Part shown: positions 1 to 7,306 of the stretch, one piece after another
Layout: each line of letters begins with the position of its first letter
How positions within the stretch are numbered: the first letter of the stretch is position 1
Assembly (NCBI GenBank): GCA_902769525.1
Contig: CACXPG010000003.1
Span: forward strand, 124,001 to 188,000
DNA length: 64,000 nt
Reading direction: 5' to 3'
Source: an uncultured Bacteroidia bacterium
GTDB taxonomy: Bacteria; Bacteroidota; Bacteroidia; Bacteroidales; UBA932
The notes under the pieces: generated by a model
Seen by the model: the letters and a program-made list of their open reading frames with translations, nothing else
Databases searched by the model: none
Told to the model about the DNA's origin: nothing
Position numbers and translations under genes: made by a program

Positions 1-630
1 CTTTTCGTCCTTCTCCCAGGCTCTGACAAAGGTCTTGGACGGTATCGGACAGTAAGCCTCCTCGATGATCTTCACTCCCTGGATGAACTTCTCGTCTCCG
101 GTCTCATCGGCGATTTTGCGGAGCTGGATGATGCGCTGCGCCTTGAGTGTACCCTTGGCATCCTTTGCCAGAAGCTTCATTACCATACCCACCAAAGCCT
201 GGCTCTTGGCATCAGTGGCCAGAGACTGGATATACTCCGTAATCATCTGGATTCCGTTCTCTGCGGTGTCCAGGTAATTGTCGTTCATATACTGGCCGAT
301 GGTGATCTTCTTGGTTCCCTCGGAGTTGGTGAACGTGTGGGAGTAGAAGTTCATGTCCTTGCCGTGGCGCTGGTTGAACATCTCGCCTTTGATTGCCAGG
401 ATGGCCTTGAAGTTCTCCAGCACGGAGTCCTTGGCCACCTTGATGTCGTCGCTGAGCCCCTTGAGTTCCGGAATGGCCGCAGCAATCTCATCATCCACCA
501 TCTGGCGGTAGGTCTGACGCTGCTCCTGGGCTTTCTGTTCCGCAGCTTTCTTCTCTTTTTCGGCCTTGAAAGCTGCAAATTCGGCCTGCTCTTCTGCTGT
601 CATTACAACAGATTTCGTCTGATTTTCCAT
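1..630 (-). CDS. DUF3164-like Mu-type phage protein (partial, C-terminus beyond the window)
   Basis: The frame is open from the ATG at 630 down to base 1 with no stop, so the C-terminus lies outside the window. The first 45 residues are charged and likely helical (many Glu, Lys and Gln). A folded region follows with YSHTFTNSEGTKKITIG at about residues 96-112. The pattern resembles the DUF3164 family of early genes in Mu-like phages, whose role is not well defined; that assignment is from memory. It starts 4 bp after the preceding gene and is the last visible cistron of the leftward transposition operon. Confidence 0.7.
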   Translation of the reverse strand, partial: MENQTKSVVMTAEEQAEFAAFKAEKEKKAAEQKAQEQRQTYRQMVDDEIAAAIPELKGLSDDIKVAKDSVLENFKAILAIKGEMFNQRHGKDMNFYSHTFTNSEGTKKITIGQYMNDNYLDTAENGIQMITEYIQSLATDAKSQALVGMVMKLLAKDAKGTLKAQRIIQLRKIADETGDEKFIQGVKIIEEAYCPIPSKTFVRAWEKDEK

Positions 631-634
631 ATTC

Positions 635-892
635 CTAGTTCTTTGTGATTCCGTTCTTGAGTTGTCTAAGTTCAGCCTCCGCAACCATCAGTTCTCTGCG
701 GATCTGGTTGGTGGATTCAATGAGTTTCTGGGTTGCCTGAGACAGTTCTGCGCTCTCCTTGTTGCGCTTCTCGATGATGAGCTCTCTGCGCTTGAGGATG
801 GCCTTGAAAGACCTTACTTCAATTTCCTTGATCCCGATCTGAGCAGCAGGAGATAGCTTGCTGGTGTCGGTGATAACGATAATGCTTGCCAT
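635..892 (-). CDS. Small helical phage protein of unknown function
   Basis: An 85-residue ORF begins with a short beta-like stretch (MASIIVITDT) and continues as a long charged helix from about residue 20 to 80, with heptad-like spacing that suggests a coiled coil. No catalytic motif or signal peptide is visible. It sits between two phage cistrons with 4 bp on one side and 12 bp on the other, so it is almost certainly co-transcribed with the transposition genes. I do not recognise the family. A structural or accessory early phage role is inference from position only. Confidence 0.6.
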   Translation of the reverse strand: MASIIVITDTSKLSPAAQIGIKEIEVRSFKAILKRRELIIEKRNKESAELSQATQKLIESTNQIRRELMVAEAELRQLKNGITKN

Positions 893-904
893 TGTATCAG
901 TTTT

Positions 905-1480
905 TTAATTGTTGATTGATTCAGTTTTTATGTTGTTGGATTCTAAGGCCCTTTGAACAGCCTGGTTCCATTCCTTTGCAGTTGCGTCCATATAGCCCTT
1001 GCTGTCCAGGGCTGCCTCGTCTTTCTTCAGGAAGCCGAAAGTGTTGTACACCCTGCGCAAAGCCGTTACGGAAATCTTGTTGAAGCTCTTGCAGTTGGCA
1101 CTCCTGCACGCCATGGTGATGGCATAGGAGATTTTCTTGCCCTTGGAGTCAAAACGTCTTCCTGTTGCGTCCAGGTAGCTGCAGATGGCGGCTATGACAC
1201 GTCTTCTCCAGGTCTCTCCCTCGTTGGTGTAGGCCGCTCTCGTCTGCTGGCCCTTGAGCCACTCCATCATCCGGAAGTATTCCTGAGGATAATCTTCGTA
1301 GATGGTCTTCAGAGAAGTGGTCCTTCCACCGCTGAACTCGGAGATAATGCTGCACTTGAGGTCGTCAGCATAATCCTTGCTGTAGTTCTCAAGCCCCTGG
1401 AGGTACCGGTAGAACGCTCCGAAGGCTGATTTGCCGCTTCTTTTCCTGATTGTTCTGCTCTTTTCCATACTATTGTTCAT
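905..1480 (-). CDS. Mu-like phage early protein, possibly GemA/Gp16-related
   Basis: This soluble basic protein has 191 residues if started at the ATG at 1480, which overlaps the upstream stop by 11 bp. A second in-frame ATG at 1468 lies just past that stop and is equally possible. Visible blocks are an FSGGRTTSL segment near residue 47 and a C-terminal region rich in Arg/Lys with SYAITMACRS and SVTALRRVYNTFGFLKK. The position after the transposition ATPases and the C-terminal pattern recall the GemA/Gp16 group of transposable phages, but this is a weak resemblance. No DNA-binding motif can be named with confidence. Confidence 0.6.
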   Translation of the reverse strand: MNNSMEKSRTIRKRSGKSAFGAFYRYLQGLENYSKDYADDLKCSIISEFSGGRTTSLKTIYEDYPQEYFRMMEWLKGQQTRAAYTNEGETWRRRVIAAICSYLDATGRRFDSKGKKISYAITMACRSANCKSFNKISVTALRRVYNTFGFLKKDEAALDSKGYMDATAKEWNQAVQRALESNNIKTESINN

Positions 1481-2102
1481 TTTCACCCCAATACCTTCTG
1501 GCACCCTCATCCCAGACTGTGATGTAGTTCTGTCCTTGATAATCAGCCTTGAAACGGCTGTTGACGTATGCCCTGTAGCCTTCCACTCGGATCTTGACCA
1601 TAGCGTCATACCTGACACGGTTGGCTAGACGGCCTTCAGGAAGCCTGCCTTCCGCCTGGCTGATCCAGATCCAGAGGATATCGTTGAACTTCCGCTTGAT
1701 TTCTTTGTATTGAGCATAGTTGATTCCGCTGTACTGGATGCTGTCCATGATCACAATCTTGGGGTGCTTCTTGGCGGAGAGCCTCTGGACAAGGTCTTCT
1801 ATGTTCTCGCAGTCCAGAAGGTTGAACCTCCTTGCCACAGAAGACATGTCTGTCCTCTCGATGGCAACCTGGATACTGCGTCCTATGCCTTCCTCCATGC
1901 TGTTGTAAAGCACCTTGCCGAACCGGCACAGGTACTTGGCCAGCTGCATGGCAAAGGCTGTCTTGCCGTTGAAACTCTGACCCCAAATGATCCAGCTGCC
2001 GCAAGCTGCCGGATTTCCTATGGCATCTTTCCAGATGCCGTCAAAGGAAAGGGTGTCGTTTCTGGAAGAAAGCACCTGGTATATGCTCAAAGCCTTGTTC
2101 AT
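1470..2102 (-). CDS. RecA/DnaB-like P-loop ATPase of the prophage
   Basis: The 210-residue protein has a Walker A motif GQSFNGKT at about residues 41-48 and a Walker B strand KIVIMDS near residues 115-121. The compact core resembles the RecA/DnaB/RadA ATPases that many phages encode. The N-terminal 35 residues look like a short linker. It overlaps the MuB-like gene by 4 bp (ATGA), which suggests translational coupling and a joint role in transposition or replication. It lacks the DNA-binding domains of a full DnaB or RecA. What it acts on is unknown; a helper or loader role is inference. Confidence 0.7.
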   Translation of the reverse strand: MNKALSIYQVLSSRNDTLSFDGIWKDAIGNPAACGSWIIWGQSFNGKTAFAMQLAKYLCRFGKVLYNSMEEGIGRSIQVAIERTDMSSVARRFNLLDCENIEDLVQRLSAKKHPKIVIMDSIQYSGINYAQYKEIKRKFNDILWIWISQAEGRLPEGRLANRVRYDAMVKIRVEGYRAYVNSRFKADYQGQNYITVWDEGARRYWGENEQ

Positions 2103-2980
2103 ACCGCCTCCTTCAGCTGCTGCTCATGCTTTATCTTCAGGGAATGGATTCTTCGACGAACCCTTCTGAGGTCTCCTTCGCTGTCTTCTATCACATCCCT
2201 GATATCATCCGTGTCTTCCAGTCCGTTGGCCTGGCATACCATAGTGATGTCTCTGTTGGAGACCCCATTCAGAGGGATGAACCTCCGGCAGATACGGCTG
2301 TAGATCTCGTTGTAACCTTTCTTGTTGAGCTTCACGCCTCGGTTGATCCTCTTCTCCAGGAACGAGGTGGCCTGAAGGATGAGGCCGCAGCGCAGAGTAC
2401 CCAGGTGATCTTCAAGTGAGTTGTAAATCGTGATGAAGAAGTAGAGCAGGTTGTCGTTCAGCTTGTCAGCTTCATCCAGGATAAGCAGAGGATGGTCAAT
2501 GCTCTTGATCTTCTTTACGATGGCATACATCATGTCTGCTGTCGTATAACCGCTCCAGTCACTTCCCATGACAGCCAGCAGCTCCTGCAGGAACATCTTC
2601 TTGTTCCAGTATTCGTTGCAGCAGAGGATAAACGCTGTTTTATTGCCCCTGCAATACTGTTTTCCGGCCAGAGTCTTGCCGGTTCCGGCCTTGCCTGTGA
2701 TGGCCATGGCCGTTCCGTTGTTCTGGGCATCTTCATAGAGGTAATGCAGCGTCTGAAGATCCCTGGTCTCAACGATGTTCCAGGTGGCGGAAGAGTAACC
2801 GCATCCGGAGGCCACTTTCCTCCACATCTCATCCTTGATAAGGTTCCAGTCCCCTTTGAGCATCCTGCTTACGAGGGCAGGAGACACCCCCAGGGCTACG
2901 GCAGCCTTGTTCTGGCTGCCCATCTTGGCACAGAACTCCGAGAGAGCTCCTACCACGTTCTGCTTTTCTGTCTGGTTCAT
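2099..2980 (-). CDS. MuB-like AAA+ transposition ATPase with N-terminal HTH
   Basis: This 293-residue protein has an N-terminal helix-turn-helix like that of MuB at about residues 10-45 (QNKAAVALGVSPALVSRML). An AAA+ core follows, with Walker A GKAGTGKT at 96-103 and Walker B LLILDEADK. In Mu, MuB binds ATP and target DNA non-specifically, delivers targets to the MuA transposome and gives target immunity. The length, the HTH plus AAA+ layout and the position 30 bp downstream of the transposase all match. It ends in a 4-bp overlap with the next ATPase gene. Confidence 0.88.
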   Translation of the reverse strand: MNQTEKQNVVGALSEFCAKMGSQNKAAVALGVSPALVSRMLKGDWNLIKDEMWRKVASGCGYSSATWNIVETRDLQTLHYLYEDAQNNGTAMAITGKAGTGKTLAGKQYCRGNKTAFILCCNEYWNKKMFLQELLAVMGSDWSGYTTADMMYAIVKKIKSIDHPLLILDEADKLNDNLLYFFITIYNSLEDHLGTLRCGLILQATSFLEKRINRGVKLNKKGYNEIYSRICRRFIPLNGVSNRDITMVCQANGLEDTDDIRDVIEDSEGDLRRVRRRIHSLKIKHEQQLKEAV

Positions 2981-3010
2981 AATAAGTCGGATTTATAATG
3001 AGTCATTTGT

Positions 3011-5044
3011 TTACATCTTGGCTATCACCTCCAGAGGGTCAAAGTCTTCATCCTCCACGGCATTGCTTTCTGCCTTGGAGACTGCGCCGATGCTGACAGG
3101 CACAAGCTCCTTGGCCTTGGCAGCACCTTTTTTCTTGGCCGTCCTGTTGCTTTCAATGCCTGCAAGTGCAGGGGAGACCATACCATAATCTTCGTTGGAG
3201 GTGCCGAACTCTTTCTGCAGAGCCTCCATCCTCTCCTTCCTCTCAATCCTCTTGGCCTTGTTGGCAAGCTCAACCTTCTTGATGAACGCAGCCTCCCACT
3301 CATCCTGCTCCTGCTTGCCTCGGTGGATCACGGTCTTGGTCTTGGCTATAGCGGCCAGACGGAGAGATCCGTCACTGGCGTGGTCATACAGGAACACCTG
3401 CTCCATATCGTCCGGATCAAACTTCACAACGAAGCTCTTGCCTATATTTTCCTCCAACCAGTCCAGATCCGGCATCCCTTCCCCGTCAACAACCATATAG
3501 TCATAGCGGATGTTCTGCTCCCTGAAGCTGATTCCAGCAGCCGTGCAGCTTACCTCTCTTGGTCTGGTGACGGCAAACAGCTCTACCATATCCATTATGC
3601 TCAGCTTGACTGTCTGAGGGTTGGAACTGGAAAGGTAGTTTTCCATCCTGGTCTTTCCGGTAGAGGTCATGGCGTTGTTCCACTCGGTCCTGCGTTCTGT
3701 ATATCTCTTGATTATTTCGTCTTTGGTCGGAAGATTTTCCTTGTTGGCCAGTATATATTCCATATTGGCCTTGCTTTCCGCTTTCCTGGCTGTGATGTTC
3801 TGCCCCGTGAAGTACCAGTCTTTCTTCAGATACTGGCTCTGGAAGCGGTTGAAAGCGCTCTCTATGGTCTTGGATTTACCGTTGTAAGGCTGCGTGTGAA
3901 TGGCCAGATGGGCCAGTTTGTTGAGAAAATCACTGCTTTCAAGCTTCTTGTGGCCGCCCTGGTTGTCGAATGTAATCTGATATGGCTTGTAGCCGGAGGT
4001 CTGGAGGGCCATCTTGTATGCCTGGTACTGCGCTTTGAAGTCTTCTTTGTCGCTGATGCAGAATCCCAGCAGCACCTCAGAGTAAGCGTCCATAACCTCA
4101 TATACCTGAAGGGTTCCAACCTGACGCTTGCCAGCCTTGTCCAGATACTGATAATAGTAGTTGAGCTTGGTTCCGTCGCTGTACCAGAGGCTGTCTCTCA
4201 TGCCAGGGAGCTTGGTCTTGTGCTGGTAGCTGAACTTCTCCTTGCTCTTGAGCTCTCCATATCTGTAAGCCCACCAGTCTGCCACAATCTTCTCATCATA
4301 TATGAAGTTGTATATGGTCTTCGGAGAGGAGATGAGCTTCCATCCGTTCATCGTCATGGCCTTGGTCAGGTATTCGTCATAGAGCTGCTCTATAGACGCA
4401 ACCTTGTTCACCTGGTCTGTCCAGCGGCTCAGAAGCCATTCCTTGGCTCTCTCGGTGAGAAGAGCCTTGTTGCTGTTGCTGATCTTACCGCTTACAAGAG
4501 CCGCATAACCTTTCGTCTCAAACTCTTCTAACTTCTGCTTCAACCTCCTTGGATTCTCCGGAAGAGAATGTTGAACTTTATTTCTTAAACAACTAACAAT
4601 GGCAGATACGTTCTTCCAGAGTCCACTTGTGCTGCCTCCACGGCTCTTGATGTATGTAAAGCGGTAATTATAGTATTTGCGCAACGCAATGAGTACACTC
4701 GCATTGACGGTATATTCTTCAATGAGTTTGTCACTCAGGCGCAGATCTTCTGTAGTCTTCCAGTTCCTGTAGAACTCCAGGGCTTCCTGAGAAAGTTTAT
4801 AGAAACCCTCCAGGCTGTCCGTCTCAGCTGCTTTGTCGAAGTTATCTCCATACTTTTCACGCAGCTTGCTCAGGATCTTCTCCGGAAGAGAAGCCACCTC
4901 AATCAAAGCCGGTGACTCAAAGCTGGCTCTGCGAACACGGTTGATCTTGCCACGCTCATAACTATGTCTATACATAGATTGAGTCATTAAAGCTGGCACC
5001 AGCTCCTGATAACCAATGCACAATATGTTGTTATACACTTGCAT
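3011..5044 (-). CDS. MuA-like DDE transposase of a transposable prophage
   Basis: This 677-residue protein has an RNase-H-fold DDE core with D290 in WYSDGTKLN, D360 in ITFDNQGGHK and E395 in KTIESAFNRF. Before it come about 250 residues of likely end-binding domains, after it a beta-barrel-like region and a basic tail. That is the layout of MuA-type transposases, which cut and join the phage ends during integration and replicative transposition. The start is chosen because ATG overlaps the stop of the small HTH gene by one base (TAATG), implying coupled translation; M20 is an alternative. All three catalytic acids are present, so the enzyme looks intact. Confidence 0.92.
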   Translation of the reverse strand: MQVYNNILCIGYQELVPALMTQSMYRHSYERGKINRVRRASFESPALIEVASLPEKILSKLREKYGDNFDKAAETDSLEGFYKLSQEALEFYRNWKTTEDLRLSDKLIEEYTVNASVLIALRKYYNYRFTYIKSRGGSTSGLWKNVSAIVSCLRNKVQHSLPENPRRLKQKLEEFETKGYAALVSGKISNSNKALLTERAKEWLLSRWTDQVNKVASIEQLYDEYLTKAMTMNGWKLISSPKTIYNFIYDEKIVADWWAYRYGELKSKEKFSYQHKTKLPGMRDSLWYSDGTKLNYYYQYLDKAGKRQVGTLQVYEVMDAYSEVLLGFCISDKEDFKAQYQAYKMALQTSGYKPYQITFDNQGGHKKLESSDFLNKLAHLAIHTQPYNGKSKTIESAFNRFQSQYLKKDWYFTGQNITARKAESKANMEYILANKENLPTKDEIIKRYTERRTEWNNAMTSTGKTRMENYLSSSNPQTVKLSIMDMVELFAVTRPREVSCTAAGISFREQNIRYDYMVVDGEGMPDLDWLEENIGKSFVVKFDPDDMEQVFLYDHASDGSLRLAAIAKTKTVIHRGKQEQDEWEAAFIKKVELANKAKRIERKERMEALQKEFGTSNEDYGMVSPALAGIESNRTAKKKGAAKAKELVPVSIGAVSKAESNAVEDEDFDPLEVIAKM

Positions 5045-5217
5045 TACTTGTTCTGGATTTCAACGCCACCTCTCTTTATGGCCATCTTCCTTATCTTGAC
5101 GGCCAAGTCTGTCTTGGTCTTCCCCTGCAAAGCATGTATAACCGTAGGTTCCGATACTCCCATCAGGTGCCGGAGAGCCTTTACTTCACCTCTTTTAGTC
5201 AGAATTTCGCCTGCCAT
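5044..5217 (-). CDS. Ner/Cro-like small helix-turn-helix protein, first gene of the lytic operon
   Basis: This is a 57-codon ORF. The sequence VKALRHLMGVSEPTVIHAL at about residues 12-30 reads as a helix-turn-helix, followed by a conserved-looking basic helix (LAVKIRKMAIKRGG). It is the first gene of the leftward operon, divergent from the repressor and coupled by TAATG to the transposase. That is the position of Ner in Mu, which limits early transcription and represses the repressor gene. Bacteroidota transposable phages commonly carry such a small HTH gene here (from memory). The function is inferred from position and fold. Confidence 0.78.
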   Translation of the reverse strand: MAGEILTKRGEVKALRHLMGVSEPTVIHALQGKTKTDLAVKIRKMAIKRGGVEIQNK

Positions 5218-5296
5218 AATCAAAAAGTCTTAACTTTGCTTTAGTTTTCTAAATCGAATACAAAGTAAGGTCAAAATTTAGACATTTACAAGAGTT
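5218..5296. promoter_or_regulatory. Divergent control region between repressor and lytic operon
   Basis: This 79-bp AT-rich gap separates divergent starts. A 7-bp inverted repeat, TCTAAAT at 5248-5254 and ATTTAGA at 5276-5282, has arms 28 bp apart and could be a repressor or Ner operator. TAACTTTG at 5231-5238 matches the Bacteroidota -7 element TAnnTTTG and would serve the repressor, although no clear TTTG lies upstream. The lytic promoter is not obvious. The operator assignment is inference. Confidence 0.5.
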
Positions 5297-5962
5297 ATGG
5301 ACAAAATTTTAGCCCCAATTAAACAAAGGATATTAGATTATATTGAAAACGAGGGTTTTGTGAAGAAGGAATTTTTTGCAAAGACAGATTTATCCCCCTC
5401 GAATTTTAAGGGAGAAGGTAGAAAAAGCGAACTTGGAGGAGATAAAATAGCTAAAATTTTGACCTTATGCCCAAATATTAATTCGGATTGGCTTCTGACA
5501 GGTAGAGGAGAAATGCTGGTATCAGAGAAACCCGATGCTCAGCCTGTCAAAAATTACCAAAAACTGGGTTGTCCTTATTTCAATGTGGATTTTCAGGGAG
5601 GATTTGACCTGTTTTACAACAATCAGACGGCTATACCTGAGTATTTTATAGATTTCAGCCCATATAATAAGGATGGAGCTCTATGGTGCAACGTTTCCGG
5701 AAAGTCAATGGAGCCGGAAATCAGCAATGGAGATATGGTTCTTATCAAAGAAGTACCTGCCTGGCAAGATTATATCGACTTCGATGATATATACGGTATA
5801 GTTACCAGCAATGGTTTCAGAACCATTAAAAGAGTCAAGAAAGGCTCTTCAAATGCCACTTTTACACTTGTTCCGGCTAATCCGGACTATGAATCTCAGG
5901 AGATTTTGAAGACAATGATAATGCACATATTCAAGGTTCTTTGTGCCGTCAAAAAATTCTAA
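5297..5962 (+). CDS. Prophage repressor with LexA/S24-type C-terminal domain
   Basis: The 221-residue protein has an N-terminal DNA-binding region, with an HTH-like stretch at about residues 20-65 followed by the phage-repressor signature NSDWLLTGRGEM. The C-terminal S24 domain has S137 in SGKSMEP and K178 in RTIKRV, the expected Ser-Lys dyad. Such repressors hold the prophage silent and often self-cleave in response to RecA. No clear Ala-Gly cleavage site is visible, so self-cleavage is unproven. It faces away from the Ner-like and transposase operon, as expected for the lysogeny switch. Its composition is more AT-rich than the host genes. Confidence 0.9.
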   Translation: MDKILAPIKQRILDYIENEGFVKKEFFAKTDLSPSNFKGEGRKSELGGDKIAKILTLCPNINSDWLLTGRGEMLVSEKPDAQPVKNYQKLGCPYFNVDFQGGFDLFYNNQTAIPEYFIDFSPYNKDGALWCNVSGKSMEPEISNGDMVLIKEVPAWQDYIDFDDIYGIVTSNGFRTIKRVKKGSSNATFTLVPANPDYESQEILKTMIMHIFKVLCAVKKF

Positions 5963-5966
5963 ACAT

Positions 5967-6083
5967 ATGGCAGACAATAACAAACAGCCGGCACCTCAGA
6001 AGCCTAATACTTTGCCGCCGAGCAAAGGCAAGATTGGAACTTTATCAAGCCAAACACCAAAAGTTAAGGCTGTTAAAAGATAG
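5967..6083 (+). CDS. 38-residue Pro/Lys-rich ORF after the repressor
   Basis: A short ORF begins 4 bp after the repressor stop and encodes a hydrophilic, basic peptide starting MADNNKQPAPQKPN and ending KVKAVKR. It has no recognisable motif. The tight spacing suggests co-transcription with the repressor. Its end overlaps the 3' end of the convergent membrane-protein gene by 11 bp. It may be a real small phage protein or a chance frame; codon evidence is too short to decide. Confidence 0.4.
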   Translation: MADNNKQPAPQKPNTLPPSKGKIGTLSSQTPKVKAVKR

Positions 6084-6678
6084 CACTTATAGCCGTAAGT
6101 ATCAAGATTAGTGAGAGCAAAACTAATAGGCTGATTTTTACAGCCTCAAGCCTGTTTGCTATTCGCTCATTGAGAGATGCTTCATACCTTATGTCTCTAT
6201 TGCAGTTCTCCAGCTCAAACAGCTTATAGCTTTGCTTGGAATCGGGATATTCGCCTTGAATCCAATCGAATATATCTTTCCTAAGGGCATCTTCCGGAGC
6301 ATAGCCTTTATAGAAAATCTTGTTGGATCTTAAAAGGAAGAAAGATAGTACGCACACTATCAGAAAGCATACAAGAATTGCCGCCAACACAATCTTTGCT
6401 AACCCTGAAGCAGTATTGATGCCGATAGCAGATAAAATAGTAGCAATGAGCAGCATAAACTCTATAAACTTATATCCTCTCTCCGTTAGCTTTGCAGTCC
6501 TGTCAATCACATCATCCCTCATTTTCTCTGCATTTGTAAGGTAAAGGTCTAGCATTTGAGGATTGTCTATGAGTTTCTGCTTCCATTCATCAGAAATGAT
6601 GAAGCCCGGAGTTGTTTCTTTTGTCTTCATAAAATCACTGTTTTGGACAAAAATAAACCATTCTCCGCACTTTTCCAA
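6073..6678 (-). CDS. Three-helix membrane protein at the prophage edge, unknown function
   Basis: The ORF has 201 codons; a likelier start is MKTKETT at residue 17 (base 6630). Two hydrophobic helices lie at about residues 69-87 and 92-115, and a third closes the protein at 176-200. Between them is a charged soluble segment of about 60 residues. The layout loosely recalls SLATT-type membrane proteins, but no signature motif is visible. It lies between the repressor and the presumed phage end, facing the repressor, where transposable phages often carry lysogen-expressed accessory genes. A superinfection-exclusion or defence role is only a hypothesis. Confidence 0.65.
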   Translation of the reverse strand: MEKCGEWFIFVQNSDFMKTKETTPGFIISDEWKQKLIDNPQMLDLYLTNAEKMRDDVIDRTAKLTERGYKFIEFMLLIATILSAIGINTASGLAKIVLAAILVCFLIVCVLSFFLLRSNKIFYKGYAPEDALRKDIFDWIQGEYPDSKQSYKLFELENCNRDIRYEASLNERIANRLEAVKISLLVLLSLILILTAISAIF

Positions 6679-6734
6679 CCTGAAATCCTCATAAATCCTT
6701 ATTATAATGCTTGTTATATTGCCGTTTAGGTGGT

Positions 6735-6945
6735 CTTAATGGGGTGCGAATCCGTCAAAAATGCCGTTTTTCAACCCATTTTTGGCTCTTAATGGGTAGC
6801 AAAAGCACCCATTTTTAACGCTGAGATGGGCATCCATCTGGGCACCCATCTGGGCACCCATCTCCAATTTTTGAGATGGTGGAGTATAACAAAAGGCCCA
6901 GGTGCAAGTGTTGCTACTTGGCACCTGTTTGCACCTATTTAAACT
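6735..6945. repeat. Cluster of GGTGC direct and inverted repeats, possible prophage end sites
   Basis: Seven GGTGC/GCACC cores occur at 6743, 6805, 6842, 6854, 6901, 6921 and 6931. Three tandem 12-bp units (GGGCAYCCATCT) run from 6828 to 6863. A further pair shares TCTTAATGGG at about 6735 and 6788. No convincing gene overlaps. Repeated transposase-binding sites are expected near the ends of Mu-like phages, and this cluster lies outside the repressor where that end should be. The link to the transposase is inference. Confidence 0.5.
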
Positions 6946-7239
6946 TAGAGAGGATAGGTGAAATAAGCCTGAAAAGGCCTTGAAAAGCCGCTAAAATGGC
7001 TATATTTGCTACTGGTTAAAGAAGTATGCCTCAAAAATAAAGCACGGATAAAGAAAGGATATGTGATGTGGACGGAAAGTTAAAGATGAATTAAAGCAAA
7101 TTAAACTTTTTGCACATTTGGATTTTCTCAAGAATCAAGGCAACAATGAAGGCAACTCACTGAAAAACTGAAGATTATTCAAGTTTAACCCATTTTATCA
7201 AATTGTACATCTCTATATTCCGCCCTTAAATAGAAAATT
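6946..7239. other. AT-rich non-coding stretch, prophage-host junction probably here
   Basis: About 290 bp hold no convincing ORF, RNA gene or terminator. The sequence is A-rich and lies between the repeat cluster and the terminator of the host outer-membrane gene. The prophage boundary is therefore likely within or just left of it. Without the other prophage end, the exact terminal bases and target duplication cannot be set. Confidence 0.4.
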
Positions 7240-7273
7240 CCCCCCACCATACAGCATTAGTACGATGAGGGGG
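7240..7273 (-). terminator. Probable terminator of the beta-barrel gene
   Basis: Read on the minus strand, a CCCCC...GGGGG stem with an inner CAT/ATG pairing and a long loop is followed by AATTTTC. It lies 34 bp beyond the stop of the outer-membrane gene. The stem is imperfect, so confidence is moderate. Confidence 0.5.
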
Positions 7274-7306
7274 ATGATTCTTAATATCCCGATGGAAGCT
7301 TTCATT

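Noticed and set aside
3323-4531. A 402-codon plus-strand frame inside the transposase gene
   Set aside because: The minus-strand frame carries the DDE residues, so this is a shadow frame without a recognisable domain.
6736-6924. A 62-codon minus-strand frame across the GGTGC repeats
   Set aside because: It translates the repeats into a low-complexity peptide with no plausible start context. The repeat pattern is better explained as a DNA signal.
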